The notes under the pieces: model-generated
What the model saw: only the letters and a program-made list of their open reading frames with translations
The model's database searches: none
Told to the model about the DNA's origin: nothing
Translations under genes and position numbers: made by a program
DNA from: a virus
Direction: 5' to 3' (one strand)
Length of the DNA: 39,284 nucleotides
Virus record (IMG/VR): IMGVR_UViG_3300046512_000366
Location: 1 to 39,284 of that record
Shown: positions 21,531-31,607 of the stretch, piece by piece
Layout of the letters: each line of letters starts with the position of its first letter
Position numbering within the stretch: the first letter of the stretch is position 1

Positions 21531-23605
21531 TGCCAGCACCCACCGCACAAACGAACGAACCAGCCAAGTGGTACACGATCCGCGCGTCGGCTAAGCCAGC
21601 CGCCGGGGCTGTTCAGGCCGCGAGCAGCGCCGAGATTCTGATTTACGGCGACATCGGCGAGAGCTGGTACGGCGATACGATCGCTGCCAAAGACTTCGTC
21701 CGCGAGGTCGCCGCGCTGGACGTCGATGCAATCACGGTGCGCATCAACAGCTTCGGTGGATCGGTCACCGACGGCATCGCGATCTTCAACTCGCTCAAAC
21801 GCCATAAGGCCACCGTCACCACCGTGGTAGACGCGATCGCCGCGTCGGTCGCCAGCCTGATCGCCATGGCCGGCGACTCAATCGAAATGGCAGATAACGC
21901 TCTGTTGATGATCCACGCGCCTTGGCTGCAATACGTGTCTGGCAATGCGGTCGACCTGCGCGAGTATGCAGACATGCTGGACACCTATTCCGATGCGATG
22001 GCTACCAGCTACGCCTCGCGCTCGAACGACAAGGTCGGTGCATTGGCCTTGCTGACAGACGGGAAAGACCACTGGTACACCGCTGACGAGGCGCTGACGG
22101 CGAAGTTCATTGACCGAGTGGTCGCTAGTCTGCCACTCGCTGCGTCCGCCCATATCAAAAATTCCATCCAAGCGCGCTACGCCTCGTTCGTCGAAAAGAC
22201 GACTCCGGCGGCGCCCGCAGTAGCAGCTTTACCAACCCCCAAGAAGGAGATTCCGACTATGTCCACCCCAGCTCCAGCGGCAGCAGCTGCTCCAGCCGAC
22301 GTCGCCATCCAGGCCGCAGCGAGTGCCGCAGCAGTTGCCGCCCTGGCAGCTGACAAGGCTCGCCGTACCGACATCAGCGCAGCGTTCGCGAAGTTTTCGG
22401 CGCACGAAGGCATGCCGGCTATTTTGGCCGCCTGCCTGGACGATCAGGAATGCAGCGTCGACAAAGCGAATGCCAAAATTCTTGCGCACCTGGGCAAGGA
22501 TTCTGGCCCGGTCGCTGGCACCCACATCATCACGCTGGAAGACTCCCGCGATAAATTCCGCGCCGGCGCCGGTGCGTCGCTGCTGGCCAAGGCCAAACTG
22601 GGTAAGGATGATGCCGCCAACAACTTCCGCAGCTACGGCCTGATGGACCTGGCACGCGAATGCCTGGTACATGCCGGCGTCAACGCACGCGGCATGGATA
22701 AGATGGCGCTGGTAGCGGCGGCATTCACCCATACCGGTAGCGACTTCCCGCTGCTCCTGCAGAATGTGGCCGACAAGGCGATGCTGAAGGGTTATGAAGA
22801 AGCCGATGAAACCTTCCAGAAATGGACATCGAAGGGCACGCTGGGCGACTTCAAGCCAGGCAAACGTGTTGACTTGAATACGTTCCCGACCCTGGCGAAG
22901 ATCCAGGATGGTGGCGAGTACACCTACGCGACCGTTGGCGACCGTGGTGAGACCGTGCAGTTGGCTACCTACGGTAAGAAGTTCTCGATCACTCGCCAGA
23001 CGATCATCAATGATGATCTGGACGCGTTCTCGAAAATCCCACGCCGCATGGGCCGCGCGGCGATCCGCACCATCGGCGACCTGGTGTACGCCATCCTCAC
23101 CAGCAACCCAGCCATGCGCGATAACGTCGCCCTGTTCCACGCCACTCACAAGAACCTGATGGCTGGCTCGGGTATCAGCACCGGATCGGTCGATGCGATG
23201 CGTGTGCTGATGGGCAAGCAGACCGATGGCAATGCTGTGTTGAATATCCGTCTCGCGCAGCTGTTGGTGCCGCTGGCACTGGAAGGTACCGCCAGTGTCG
23301 TGCGCGAAAGCGAGTACGAGGTTGGCGCGGCGACGAAGAACAACACCACGCCGAACTACGTCCGCAACACATTCGAGGTGATCTCCGATGCGCGTCTGGA
23401 CGCCGCGTCCGCGACCGGCTGGTACGGGACCGCAAACTCCAGCACGACGGACACCGTCGAAGTGAGCTACCTGGACGGCGTCGAAACGCCAACGCTGGAG
23501 CAGCAGGACGGCTGGAATGTCGACGGCGTCGAGTTTAAGGTCCGCATGGATGCCGGCGTGGCGCCGTTGGACTTCCGCACGATGGTTGCCAACCCAGGCG
23601 CCTAA
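21530..23605 (+). CDS. Fused ClpP-like prohead protease, scaffold and major capsid protein
   Basis: The 691-residue polyprotein starts with an S14 ClpP-like protease (about 30-215), with the nucleophile Ser106 in AIAASVAS, His129 in MIHAPW and a late Asp in KFIDRV. A Pro/Ala linker and a helical scaffold-like part (about 244-340, AAASAAAVAALAADKARR) follow. The C-terminal half is an HK97-fold capsid protein (FPTLAKIQDGGEYTY, then KKFSITRQTIINDDLDAF). The protease should remove scaffold during head maturation. A strong internal ribosome-binding site precedes Met244, so a scaffold-capsid product without protease is likely. It follows leader repeat copy 2 and is flanked by two hairpins. Confidence 0.95.
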   Translation: MPAPTAQTNEPAKWYTIRASAKPAAGAVQAASSAEILIYGDIGESWYGDTIAAKDFVREVAALDVDAITVRINSFGGSVTDGIAIFNSLKRHKATVTTVVDAIAASVASLIAMAGDSIEMADNALLMIHAPWLQYVSGNAVDLREYADMLDTYSDAMATSYASRSNDKVGALALLTDGKDHWYTADEALTAKFIDRVVASLPLAASAHIKNSIQARYASFVEKTTPAAPAVAALPTPKKEIPTMSTPAPAAAAAPADVAIQAAASAAAVAALAADKARRTDISAAFAKFSAHEGMPAILAACLDDQECSVDKANAKILAHLGKDSGPVAGTHIITLEDSRDKFRAGAGASLLAKAKLGKDDAANNFRSYGLMDLARECLVHAGVNARGMDKMALVAAAFTHTGSDFPLLLQNVADKAMLKGYEEADETFQKWTSKGTLGDFKPGKRVDLNTFPTLAKIQDGGEYTYATVGDRGETVQLATYGKKFSITRQTIINDDLDAFSKIPRRMGRAAIRTIGDLVYAILTSNPAMRDNVALFHATHKNLMAGSGISTGSVDAMRVLMGKQTDGNAVLNIRLAQLLVPLALEGTASVVRESEYEVGAATKNNTTPNYVRNTFEVISDARLDAASATGWYGTANSSTTDTVEVSYLDGVETPTLEQQDGWNVDGVEFKVRMDAGVAPLDFRTMVANPGA
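22243..22261 (+). promoter_or_regulatory. Internal ribosome-binding site and in-frame ATG for scaffold-capsid
   Basis: AAGGAGA lies 9-10 nt before an ATG at 22259, exactly 243 codons into the reading frame and at the end of the Pro/Ala linker that follows the protease domain. It resembles the internal start of Nu3 in lambda gene C. Confidence 0.75.
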
Positions 23606-23620
23606 TCCCTTCGCTTCCTT

Positions 23621-23642
23621 GCCGTCCGCGCCTGCGGGCGGC
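23621..23642 (+). terminator. GC hairpin after the capsid gene
   Basis: GCCGTCCGC, loop GCCT, GCGGGCGGC: a 9-bp stem with one G-U pair, followed by ATAACTTCC without a proper U-run. It probably stabilises the 3' end or attenuates transcription beyond the capsid gene. Confidence 0.5.
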
Positions 23643-23664
23643 ATAACTTCCTTAGGAGCCACTC

Positions 23665-23994
23665 ATGGCAAAGAACTACGTTCAAGAAGGTGATGTGCTG
23701 AACTACACCGCCGGCGGCACTGCGATCGCAAGCGGTGCCGTGGTGCTGATCGGCGCCCGCATCGGCATCGCTCTAGGCGATATCGCCGCCAACGCCACCG
23801 GCGCCGTCGCGGTCACCGAAGTCTGGCAAATCGCGAAGCTTGCGACCGATGTCGTCGCCGTCGGCGTTGATTTGTACTGGGACGCGGCCAATAGCCGCTT
23901 GACCACCACCGCCGGCGGCAATACCAAGGCCGGATATGCGACAGCGGCGGCCGGCAACGGCGTGACCACCGTCAGCATCAAGATCAACGCTTAA
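23665..23994 (+). CDS. Capsid cement protein, DUF2190 family
   Basis: The 109-residue beta-rich protein (GDVLNYTAGGTAIASGAVVLIG, LGDIAANATGAVAVTEVW, VGVDLYWDAANSRLTTT, listed here as short segments) follows the DUF2190 pattern. These proteins trimerise on the capsid surface and stabilise the expanded head. AGGAG lies 6 nt before the ATG. Position directly after the capsid gene agrees. Confidence 0.85.
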   Translation: MAKNYVQEGDVLNYTAGGTAIASGAVVLIGARIGIALGDIAANATGAVAVTEVWQIAKLATDVVAVGVDLYWDAANSRLTTTAGGNTKAGYATAAAGNGVTTVSIKINA

Positions 23995-23996
23995 TC

Positions 23997-24299
23997 ATGT
24001 TCGACGCGCTCGAGGCTCGGGTCAACCAGGCCGCCATGAAGAAGCTAGCCAACGCGGTCGCGCAGATCGCCGGTGTGGACGTCCCGGTAATTTTTGACGC
24101 CACATACAAGCTCGGCAGGGTGGGTGTGGTTGGCATGGGCGCGACGGAGCCTCAGTTGGTGATCAGCAACGCGGACATCCCGCCTGGCTTCATCGAAAGT
24201 CAGATCCAAGTTGGCGGGCGGACTTGGACCGTCGTCGAAGACCAGCCGGATAGCGGACTTCCGACTGGGCTGACAGTTGTTATTTTGGAGAAAGCATGA
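23997..24299 (+). CDS. Head-tail connector protein, FII-like
   Basis: The 100-residue protein has an N-terminal helix (ALEARVNQAAMKKLANAVAQ) and a beta-rich rest with IPPGFIESQIQVGGRTWTV and a terminal LTVVILEKA strand. Size, order and fold pattern fit the gpFII/head-tail attachment family. It lies between the cement and tail terminator genes and overlaps the latter by ATGA. Confidence 0.7.
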   Translation: MFDALEARVNQAAMKKLANAVAQIAGVDVPVIFDATYKLGRVGVVGMGATEPQLVISNADIPPGFIESQIQVGGRTWTVVEDQPDSGLPTGLTVVILEKA

Positions 24300-24739
24300 C
24301 TACAGCGCACCTGCAGGTGGCGGAAAAGATTGTGTCGGTGCTCTTGACCGCCGGAGTCGCTGACGGAAAAGTTTACCGTGCGCGGACACGCGCGATCAGC
24401 AGCGAGTCACCCGTCGGCGTCGTAGTGCGCCTGTCCCGTAGCGCCTCGCTGCTCGCGTCGGTTCAAGGCGGTCCAACGCAGTGGAAGACGCTCATCCAGA
24501 TTGAATGCTACGGGCGCGCAACCGGCGGACAGGCTGACCAAGCTGCGGACCCTACTGTAGATCAAGTCTTCGATGCATTGGCGGCAAGCCCCACGCTCGA
24601 CAACTCGGTCATGTCGGTGGAGCCGCTGGAGGGCGATACGCTCTCTTGGGACTTTGATGGGCTGGACACCAGCCTGGGCTGTACCACGGCCAATTTTCTC
24701 GTTTCGCATCAAACAAAAGGAAGGACTTTGACCCCATGA
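24296..24739 (+). CDS. Tail terminator, gpU-like
   Basis: The 147-residue protein has an N-terminal helix (AEKIVSVLLTAGV), strands around SPVGVVVRLSRSA, the ring-forming QWKTLIQIECYGR strand and a long helix (DPTVDQVFDALAA). This follows the gpU minor tail/terminator pattern. The hexameric ring caps the tail tube and fixes tail length. Overlaps both neighbours by ATGA. Confidence 0.75.
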   Translation: MTTAHLQVAEKIVSVLLTAGVADGKVYRARTRAISSESPVGVVVRLSRSASLLASVQGGPTQWKTLIQIECYGRATGGQADQAADPTVDQVFDALAASPTLDNSVMSVEPLEGDTLSWDFDGLDTSLGCTTANFLVSHQTKGRTLTP

Positions 24740-24915
24740 GTACGAAAACAGCCAAAGGCGCGGATGCCATTGTGCCCGAAATCCCCGCCGGCGAGAGCAG
24801 CATCGCGGCAGTGCAGGTCGAGCCGCAACACGGCGGCAGCTATACCCGCACGCCGGAGACCGGAGCGATCAGCCGGACCTCGGCGCCTCCAGCAGATCAA
24901 CCCGTTCAGGAGTAA
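24736..24915 (+). CDS. 59-residue protein before the tail tube gene
   Basis: A short gene beginning in an ATGA overlap with the tail terminator and ending 3 bp before the tail tube start. Its last codons carry the AGGAG ribosome-binding site of that gene. The product is Pro/Ala/Gly-rich, probably disordered, with MSTKTAKGADAIVPEIP at the start. No function recognised; position suggests a small structural or assembly protein. Confidence 0.6.
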   Translation: MSTKTAKGADAIVPEIPAGESSIAAVQVEPQHGGSYTRTPETGAISRTSAPPADQPVQE

Positions 24916-24918
24916 CCC

Positions 24919-25890
24919 ATGAGCCGCCTTATTCGCAATACCGCGATTCTGGTCAAGTTGGAAACGACCTACGGTCAGGACGCATTGCCGTCCGGCGCCG
25001 CGAACGCGCTACTGGTCAGCAACCTGTCCATCAATGTGCTGAACGCACAGAACGTCGCCCGCGACGTCGTTCGCCCGTACCTTGGCAATTCGGAGCAGCT
25101 GGTCGGCACCCGGTACAAAGAAGTCGGCTTTGATGTCGAACTGGTCGGCTCCGGAACGCCAGGTATCGCGCCAGCGTGGGGCCCTTTGATGCGCGCAATC
25201 GGCTTTGCGGAAGTGCTGACCGCAACGACCCGTGTCGACTATACCCCCGTATCGACGAGCTTCGAATCCGTCACCGTCTACTGGTTCGATGACGGGGTGC
25301 TCCACAAGCTTCTCGGTGCGCGCGGCACAGCGTCGCTGAAAATGAGCGTCGGTGAGATACCAAAGCTCAGCTTCAAGTTTGTCGGCATCGATGGTGGTGA
25401 CACGGCGCTGGCCGCTCCGTCCACGACGTTGGACGCGTGGCGCATCCCGCAGGTTGTGGTCGACGCCAACTCCGGCGACCTGACCTTCGGCGCCACGCAC
25501 GCGGTCGGCATTGCGCCGGCGCTGGTCACCGGCACGACCTATCCGAGCGAAGGCCTTACGGTCGACTTCGGGATTCAGACGCCATTCCAGTCCTTGCTGG
25601 GCGGCGAGTCCGTGCCGATCACCGATCGCAAGGTCACGGGCTCCATCAAGTTGGAGCTGACCGCCGCTCAAGAGGTGGCGATGATGGCCGACGTCAAAGG
25701 CGCAGCACTGACCAGTATCGGGCTGCAACACGGCACGGTGGCCGGCGACAAAGTGCTGATCTTCATGCCGTCCGTGCAGCGTACCGATCCAACCAAGGAA
25801 GACAAGAACGGGAACCGGATGATCGGCTACAAGCTGAACATCAGCCCTAAAACCGGCAACGACGAAATCCGCATCGTCACCAGCTTCTAA
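24919..25890 (+). CDS. Major tail tube protein
   Basis: The 323-residue protein begins MSRLIRNTAILVKLETTYG and contains LVGTRYKEVGFDVELVGSG and GARGTASLKMSVGEIPKLSF (about residues 131-150) plus GLTVDFGIQTPF, typical of siphophage tail tube proteins of the phage_tail_tube type. It polymerises around the tape measure. AGGAG lies 6 nt before the ATG. It is longer than gpV and has an intramolecular duplication-like second half, which may form an outer decoration domain. Confidence 0.85.
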   Translation: MSRLIRNTAILVKLETTYGQDALPSGAANALLVSNLSINVLNAQNVARDVVRPYLGNSEQLVGTRYKEVGFDVELVGSGTPGIAPAWGPLMRAIGFAEVLTATTRVDYTPVSTSFESVTVYWFDDGVLHKLLGARGTASLKMSVGEIPKLSFKFVGIDGGDTALAAPSTTLDAWRIPQVVVDANSGDLTFGATHAVGIAPALVTGTTYPSEGLTVDFGIQTPFQSLLGGESVPITDRKVTGSIKLELTAAQEVAMMADVKGAALTSIGLQHGTVAGDKVLIFMPSVQRTDPTKEDKNGNRMIGYKLNISPKTGNDEIRIVTSF

Positions 25891-25922
25891 TCGGCGCAAG
25901 CCATTCATTGAAAGTCGAAAAA

Positions 25923-26267
25923 ATGAGCTCGAAATACAAAGTCGTCATCAGCAACACCGTAATCGTCCCCGTCAGCGGACATACCAAGGATGGCGCTGGC
26001 CGCCAGGTTCCTTTCCGCTTCTCCCTGATCTGCACCCGAAAGGGCGCCGATGAGCTGAAGGATCAGCTGGATAACGGCGCGCTGACCAAAGACGTTTTGC
26101 GCGAAGTGACCACCGATTGGCGCGACCAGCGCTTGGTGCTGGAGCAAGACGACACGCCCGCCGTTTTCAACGCCGATGCCTTCGACGCGCTGCTCGACAT
26201 CGCCGGCATGGCCACGCTCTGCTTTAACAGGTATTACAAAGAGAACGGCGCAGCGGAAAAAAACTAG
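25923..26267 (+). CDS. Tail assembly chaperone, G-like (zero-frame product)
   Basis: The 114-residue protein (start [19 protein letters not shown]) has a beta-rich N terminus and a helical end ([23 protein letters not shown]). It lies between tube and tape measure, as lambda G does, and binds the tape measure during assembly. It ends at TAG directly after the slippery heptamer at 26258-26264. A TTG 15 bp upstream is open, but the ATG at 25923 is more natural. Confidence 0.85.
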   Translation: MSSKYKVVISNTVIVPVSGHTKDGAGRQVPFRFSLICTRKGADELKDQLDNGALTKDVLREVTTDWRDQRLVLEQDDTPAVFNADAFDALLDIAGMATLCFNRYYKENGAAEKN

Positions 26268-26632
26268 CCGATCTCGCCCGGCTGTCTGCGCTCGGCCTCT
26301 TCCACTCGGAAGCTGACACGCGGAACCGGGCGAGCGCGGTGGAAGAGGCTGCCCAGGCGTTTGGTTTGATAGCCGTCTGGCCGGAAGATCGGGAAAAGCC
26401 GCCGGAAGTCTATCTCTGGCCGGAAAACGTCTATATCTGGCGACTGTTTCAGGCGGTGCGAACCCAGTGGAGTATCGGGGTTGGCGGGCCAACTGGACTT
26501 GACTACGTCAACGTCGAGGTGGTTCTTCGAAAGTGGCGCGTGAAGCGGTCGGAGGAGTTGGACGTCTTTTCAAAGATTCAAGCAATGGAACGAGCAATGC
26601 TCGACGCCTGGAGCGAAAAACGTAATGGCTGA
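25923..26632 (+). CDS. Tail assembly chaperone, GT-like -1 frameshift fusion
   Basis: Slipping one base back at A-AAA-AAC (26258-26264) joins the 114 G-like codons to a further 122 codons in the -1 frame, ending at TGA 26630-26632. The total is 236 residues. The extension starts [18 protein letters not shown] and contains [22 protein letters not shown], broken here only by description, and [15 protein letters not shown]. It has no ribosome-binding site of its own in the right place. A minority GT product from such a site is a hallmark of siphophage tails. The stop overlaps the tape measure start. Confidence 0.9.
26258..26264 (+). promoter_or_regulatory. -1 ribosomal slippery heptamer
   Basis: AAAAAAC in the phase A AAA AAC, immediately followed by the zero-frame TAG stop. 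Both tRNAs can re-pair after slipping. GC-rich sequence with pairing potential (GGCTGTCTGCGCTCGGCC, just downstream) could serve as a stimulator. Confidence 0.9.
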
Positions 26633-29600
26633 AACACGGGTAATCATCACGGCTGAAGCCAACCAGGCAATCCAGGAGTTTAGCCGCCTGCGCGCCGAAG
26701 CAAGCGGCGCGCTCAATCAAATCGGGCGCGGCGGCGGCCAGCTCGACTCCGTCGGCATGTCGGCGAGGGCGACCGCCGCTGCGCTGCGCCAGGTGCCGGC
26801 GCAGTTTACCGATATCGTGGTCAGCCTGCAGGCCGGCCAAAACCCGCTGACCGTCCTTCTGCAACAGGGTGGCCAGCTGCGCGACATGTTCGGCAGCACC
26901 GGCGCTGCGGCTCGCGCGCTCGGCGGCTACGCCATCGGCTTGATCAATCCCTATACTGTTCTCGCCGCTGCTGCTGCTGCGGTAGCGCTGGCCTATTATC
27001 AGGGCAGTAAAGAAGGCGACGCCTACACGAAAGCGATCGTCATGTCGGGCAACGCCGCCGGCGTGTCGAAGGGCCAGTTGGCCGACATGGCACGCGAGAT
27101 CGGCAAGGGTAGCAATACCCAAGGTGCGGCCGCTGCGGCGCTGGCCGAGTTGGTTGGTACCGGCAAGGTTGCGCGCGACAATCTGCAAGCCTTCGCGCTC
27201 ACCGCGGTCAACGCGCAAAAGTCGATTGGCGCCGCCGTTTCTGATACCGCCAAGGATTTTCAAGAGCTGGGCAAGTCGCCGCTCCAGGCAACGGAGCGCC
27301 TGAACGAGCGATACAACTACCTGACCGCATCGGTCTATGAGCAGATCCGCGCCCTGGAGCGTAGGGGAGACGTGGACGCCGCTGCCGATATCGCGCAGAA
27401 AGCCTACGCCTCGGCGATGGACTCGCGCGCATCCACGTTGAAAGCAAATCTTGGCACTCTGGAATCGGCTTGGGATTGGGTCGCCACCAAATCGCGCAAG
27501 GCTTGGGACTCGATGCTCGATATCGGCCGCGAAGACACGCTGACGCAAAAAATCGACAAGGTCAAAAAGCAAATTCAAGGCATCGATCTGGAGCAGATGT
27601 CATTCGTCGGCAGCAGTAAAGAAAACAAGGCGGAATCCAATGTCCGGAAGCAGGCGCTGAAGGACCAGCTGGAAGGCCTGGAAAAGACCCAGCGCGATCA
27701 AGATCGTGTTAATGCCGCCAAGGCGGTGGAAAACAACCTGGAGCAGGCTAAGATCAAGTGGCTGCAGGACGGCGAAAAGTACCTGTCGCGTCAGCAGCAG
27801 TTGCAGGATGCCGTGACCAAGGCGCGCGCCGAGGGCGCGGCGGCGGGCAAGACCGAGCTGGAGATCAACACGCGCGTCGCCCAGGTGACACAAAGCTACA
27901 GCGATATCGCCAACGATTCCATCAATGCTCAGATCGAGGCCATCAAACGGCGTGCCGCAACAGAGGACGCGGTGGTGCGTCGTTCGATGGACCTCCTTGT
28001 CTCCAAAAATAGCATCGGCCTGGTCAATGAGCAGGATTTTATCCGTGCTGTTGCACAGATGGACGATGCGGCATTCGAAAAAGAAAAAGGCCGCCTCGCC
28101 GAAGAGTTGGCGTTAACAACGAAGAAACAGAACAGCCAAAAGGACCAGGCGGCTCTGCGCGGGCAGATCGCCCAGGTCGCCGCCTCGCAGGTAACTCGGG
28201 CGATGCAAGCGGAGAACGAGTTGAACGAGCTGGAGGTGCGCAACACGCGCGCCGCCGCCGACAATTACGCCAACGCGTTCGACAAACAGCAGGCCGCCGC
28301 GCGCCAAATCGACGAGCAGCTCGTTGCGCAGCGTGATTTCAATGCTCAGATCGGTCTGACGAAGGGTGGGCTTGCCCAATTGGCGGCCGCTCGTCTTGAG
28401 GATCGGGCCGCGATCGCCGAACAAAACGCGAGCATTGCCGACGGCCTCGATCTCAGCGGCAAGATGTCAGAGCAGTATCGCCAACAGGCCAAGGGCCTCC
28501 GGGATCTCGCTGCCGCACAATTGGAGGGCGCGTCGAAGAGCGCGATTTCCGACAAGTTCAGCCCGAAAGACCTGGAGGACTTCCTGGATCCGGCCAAGGC
28601 GAAATCGTTTGGCGAGTCGTTGAAGGATGCGTTTGGCGGCGCCGGTGATGCGCTGACAAAGCTGCGGGCTTCCCTCGATGACTATGGTATCGCGCAGCAG
28701 ACGATCGATCGTGCCCGCGCCGCCGCTGCTGTGGCGTTCGCCGGCGACGCGAACAAACTCGCGACTGCCAACGCCCTGATCTCGCGCAAGGAGGCGCAGG
28801 CGCGTATCGGCGCATATGGCGATATGGCGGGCGCGGCGAAAGGATTCTTCAAAGAAAACACGGCCGGCTACAAGGTACTGGAAGGCGCGGAGAAGGCGTT
28901 TCGCGCTGTTGAATTGGCGATGGCCATCGAGAACGCGGTGGTGAAGAGCGGCCTGCTGACTGCGTTCACCGGCCTCTTCGTCGCGAGCAAGGCCACCGAA
29001 ACGGCGACCGATACGGCGGCGACCGGCGCGTCGGTGGTCAATTCCGGTATTCGCGCAGCCGCCGACGGCGTGGCAGCTTTTGCCAAAACACTCGCGTCTA
29101 TTCCGTTCCCGTTCAACATCGCGGCCGGCGCCGCCGTGATCGCGCTGCTCGCAGGAATGGGCGTGGCGATCAGCGGTGGTGGTGGCGGCGCCGACACATC
29201 CAAACAACGACAAGAGACCCAGGGGACCGGTTCTGTATTCGGCGACAGCACGGCTAAGTCCGATTCGATCGCGCGGTCCATCGAGCTGGCTGCGGCCAAT
29301 TCGAGCATCGAGCTTACGCACACCGCCGGCATGCTGACGTCGCTGCGTGCGATCGAGAATTCTATTGGTGGACTTGGGAATCTGCTTGTGCGCGGATCCG
29401 GCCTGACCGGCGAGGTTTCAGGTGGAAGTAAAAGCGCAGCCGAAAATCTTGTGAACAATGATACGTTCCAACTGGTGTTCGGCGGGGTGATCGGACTTGC
29501 GTTCAACAAGCTGGATCAAGCGCTTGGCGGATTTGGTGGTAAGTTGGCCAGCTCTATTTTCGGCGGCAAGGTCACTGCCCTCGATACCGGGCTCACGGCG

Positions 29601-31607
29601 AATGCCGCCTCGTTGGCCTCTATCATGTCCGGCGGCTTGAATGCTCAGCAATACACTGACACGAAGAAGTCCGGCGGATTGTTCCGGAGCGACAAGTACA
29701 GCACGTCGACGACCGAATTGGGCGCCGAGGCGAACGATCAGTTCGCGAAGGTGATCTTGAACCTATCGAGCAGCGTCAAAACCGCTGCAGATCTGCTTGG
29801 TGTGGGCGGTGACGCCTTTACCGCCAAGCTCAATTCCTTTGTCGTCGATATCGGCAAGATCAGTCTCAAGGACCTCAAGGGCGAGGAGATCCAGGCCGCG
29901 CTCGAGGCCGTGTTTTCAAAGCTTGGCGACGATATGGCTGCGTTTGCCGTGGGCGGCCTGGAGTCGTTCCAGAAGGTGGGTGAGGGCTACTTCGAAACGC
30001 TGACGCGCATCGCCACCGATTACGCAAACGTCGATTCCATTCTGGAGTCCGTCGGCGGATCGTTCGGTCAGGCCGGCCTGGCCAGCATTGGTGCTCGCGA
30101 GCGGCTCATCGATCTCGCCGGGGGCATCGATGAGCTAGCAACCCAGACGTCATCCTTTGCGGAGGATTTCCTGACGGAGGCCGAGCGCTTGGCGCCGGTG
30201 CAGAAGTACGTTACGGATCAGCTGGCAGCGATGGGACTGCAGAGTCTGGATACCCGCGACAAATTCAAGGATTACGTTCTCAGCCTGGTCAATTCCGGTG
30301 CGCTGGCGACCGAGGCTGGTGCAAAAGAATATACACAGCTGCTGGCCTTGGAAGGGGCCTATGCGAAGACGCACGCCGCTACGGTCGACCTGACCAAATC
30401 GGAACAGGCGATCGCGGACGAACGCAAGGACCTGCAGGACCAGTACGATGAGTTGACCATGTCCGCAGCTGAGCTGGCTAAAAAGGCGCGCGACGCCATC
30501 GACGGCCACAACTTGGCGCTGTACGACCAGGTGCAGGCCGCTCACGCGGCAGCCGATGCTGCGGACGCGGTGGCCGATGCGCAAGCGGGGCTGCTGTCGG
30601 CTTACCAGAAGCAACGCTCTGAGCTGAAGGGCGTCGTCGACGCGCAAAACGCGGCGGCGGCGGCGACGCAGAAACAGGCCGACTCGTTGAAACTGGGTAC
30701 GCTGTCGAACCTGTCGCCTGAACAGAAATATGAAGAGGCGCAGCGCCAGTTCGACGCGGCTGCGGAGGGCGATGCCAAGATCGCGGCCGGTCAGGCACTG
30801 CTGCAAGCCTCCCAGGCATTTAACGGGTCGAGTGCTGCGTATTCCAAGGATTACGCGAAGGTGCAGGCGCAGCTGGCCCTGCAGGTCGCGTCGCAGCGCG
30901 CTGCCGCGTCGATCGCCCAGCAGCAGCTCTCCGCCCTCGACGCCCAGATCGACAAGTTGGTCGACATCGATTCCGGCGTCGTCGGCCTAAATAGCACGAT
31001 GCAGGAATTGCAAAAGGCTATCCTGACGCTGGGCGCGCAGATGATGGCACAGGCCGCTGCCTCAGCGGGTGCTGGTAAACCAAATAAATCGCTCGCGCAG
31101 CAGGGCCACGAAGCGATCTCGGGTGTGGTGGAGAATCTTTACTCGACTATGCTCGGGCGCCACTCGGAGACGGAAGGGCTCGATTTTTGGACCAGCGCAG
31201 TCGAGACAGGCCAGATCACCTATGACCAATTAGTCCAGGCGTTTTCTGATTCCGACGAATTCAAAGCCCTGAACGCGACAAAGCACGAGAAGGGCGGAGT
31301 GGCGGACGGCTGGGCGATGGTTGGTGAGACCGGGCCTGAGATGGTCAATTTTAGCGAGCCGGGCAGGGTATATACGGCCAGCGAGACGCGCAGCGCGCTC
31401 AACGGCGCCAGCTCGTCGCAGGAGTCGTCCAGCCAGTCCCGGGCTGTCGAGCAGCAGAACGTGCTTATCGCGAACAACAACGCGTTGCTTAAACGTCAGA
31501 ACGACTTGCTTGAGGAGATCGCGTCGGGTGGCGCGACCAGCGAGGACATCCGTGGATTGAAACAATCGATCGTGGTCGCGGTGTCCAAGAAGGCGGTGAC
31601 CGCATGA
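26625..31607 (+). CDS. Tail tape measure protein with C-terminal DUF4214 domain
   Basis: At 1660 residues it is the longest protein in the window. Residues 1-130 match the lambda-type tape measure start ([20 protein letters not shown], then [13 protein letters not shown]), followed by a hydrophobic stretch ([16 protein letters not shown]). Long coiled helices fill about 200-700. A second hydrophobic part is at about 760-860. A DUF4214 domain (about 1495-1550, [19 protein letters not shown]) and the GETGPEMV motif typical of tape measure ends come before a final coiled coil. It sets tail length and enters the host envelope at DNA ejection. The length predicts a tail of roughly 240 nm at about 1.5 angstrom per residue. 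Confidence 0.95.
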   Translation: MAETRVIITAEANQAIQEFSRLRAEASGALNQIGRGGGQLDSVGMSARATAAALRQVPAQFTDIVVSLQAGQNPLTVLLQQGGQLRDMFGSTGAAARALGGYAIGLINPYTVLAAAAAAVALAYYQGSKEGDAYTKAIVMSGNAAGVSKGQLADMAREIGKGSNTQGAAAAALAELVGTGKVARDNLQAFALTAVNAQKSIGAAVSDTAKDFQELGKSPLQATERLNERYNYLTASVYEQIRALERRGDVDAAADIAQKAYASAMDSRASTLKANLGTLESAWDWVATKSRKAWDSMLDIGREDTLTQKIDKVKKQIQGIDLEQMSFVGSSKENKAESNVRKQALKDQLEGLEKTQRDQDRVNAAKAVENNLEQAKIKWLQDGEKYLSRQQQLQDAVTKARAEGAAAGKTELEINTRVAQVTQSYSDIANDSINAQIEAIKRRAATEDAVVRRSMDLLVSKNSIGLVNEQDFIRAVAQMDDAAFEKEKGRLAEELALTTKKQNSQKDQAALRGQIAQVAASQVTRAMQAENELNELEVRNTRAAADNYANAFDKQQAAARQIDEQLVAQRDFNAQIGLTKGGLAQLAAARLEDRAAIAEQNASIADGLDLSGKMSEQYRQQAKGLRDLAAAQLEGASKSAISDKFSPKDLEDFLDPAKAKSFGESLKDAFGGAGDALTKLRASLDDYGIAQQTIDRARAAAAVAFAGDANKLATANALISRKEAQARIGAYGDMAGAAKGFFKENTAGYKVLEGAEKAFRAVELAMAIENAVVKSGLLTAFTGLFVASKATETATDTAATGASVVNSGIRAAADGVAAFAKTLASIPFPFNIAAGAAVIALLAGMGVAISGGGGGADTSKQRQETQGTGSVFGDSTAKSDSIARSIELAAANSSIELTHTAGMLTSLRAIENSIGGLGNLLVRGSGLTGEVSGGSKSAAENLVNNDTFQLVFGGVIGLAFNKLDQALGGFGGKLASSIFGGKVTALDTGLTANAASLASIMSGGLNAQQYTDTKKSGGLFRSDKYSTSTTELGAEANDQFAKVILNLSSSVKTAADLLGVGGDAFTAKLNSFVVDIGKISLKDLKGEEIQAALEAVFSKLGDDMAAFAVGGLESFQKVGEGYFETLTRIATDYANVDSILESVGGSFGQAGLASIGARERLIDLAGGIDELATQTSSFAEDFLTEAERLAPVQKYVTDQLAAMGLQSLDTRDKFKDYVLSLVNSGALATEAGAKEYTQLLALEGAYAKTHAATVDLTKSEQAIADERKDLQDQYDELTMSAAELAKKARDAIDGHNLALYDQVQAAHAAADAADAVADAQAGLLSAYQKQRSELKGVVDAQNAAAAATQKQADSLKLGTLSNLSPEQKYEEAQRQFDAAAEGDAKIAAGQALLQASQAFNGSSAAYSKDYAKVQAQLALQVASQRAAASIAQQQLSALDAQIDKLVDIDSGVVGLNSTMQELQKAILTLGAQMMAQAAASAGAGKPNKSLAQQGHEAISGVVENLYSTMLGRHSETEGLDFWTSAVETGQITYDQLVQAFSDSDEFKALNATKHEKGGVADGWAMVGETGPEMVNFSEPGRVYTASETRSALNGASSSQESSSQSRAVEQQNVLIANNNALLKRQNDLLEEIASGGATSEDIRGLKQSIVVAVSKKAVTA

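Noticed and set aside
22229-23662. A 477-codon open frame antisense to the capsid gene
   Set aside because: GC-rich codon bias on the plus strand creates long antisense frames. The plus strand encodes a clear protease/capsid fusion, and no ribosome-binding site or domain supports the antisense frame.
26339-26632. An independent 97-codon gene starting at GTG between chaperone and tape measure
   Set aside because: It lacks a proper ribosome-binding site, and the frame extends back to the slippery site, so it is the downstream half of the frameshift fusion.
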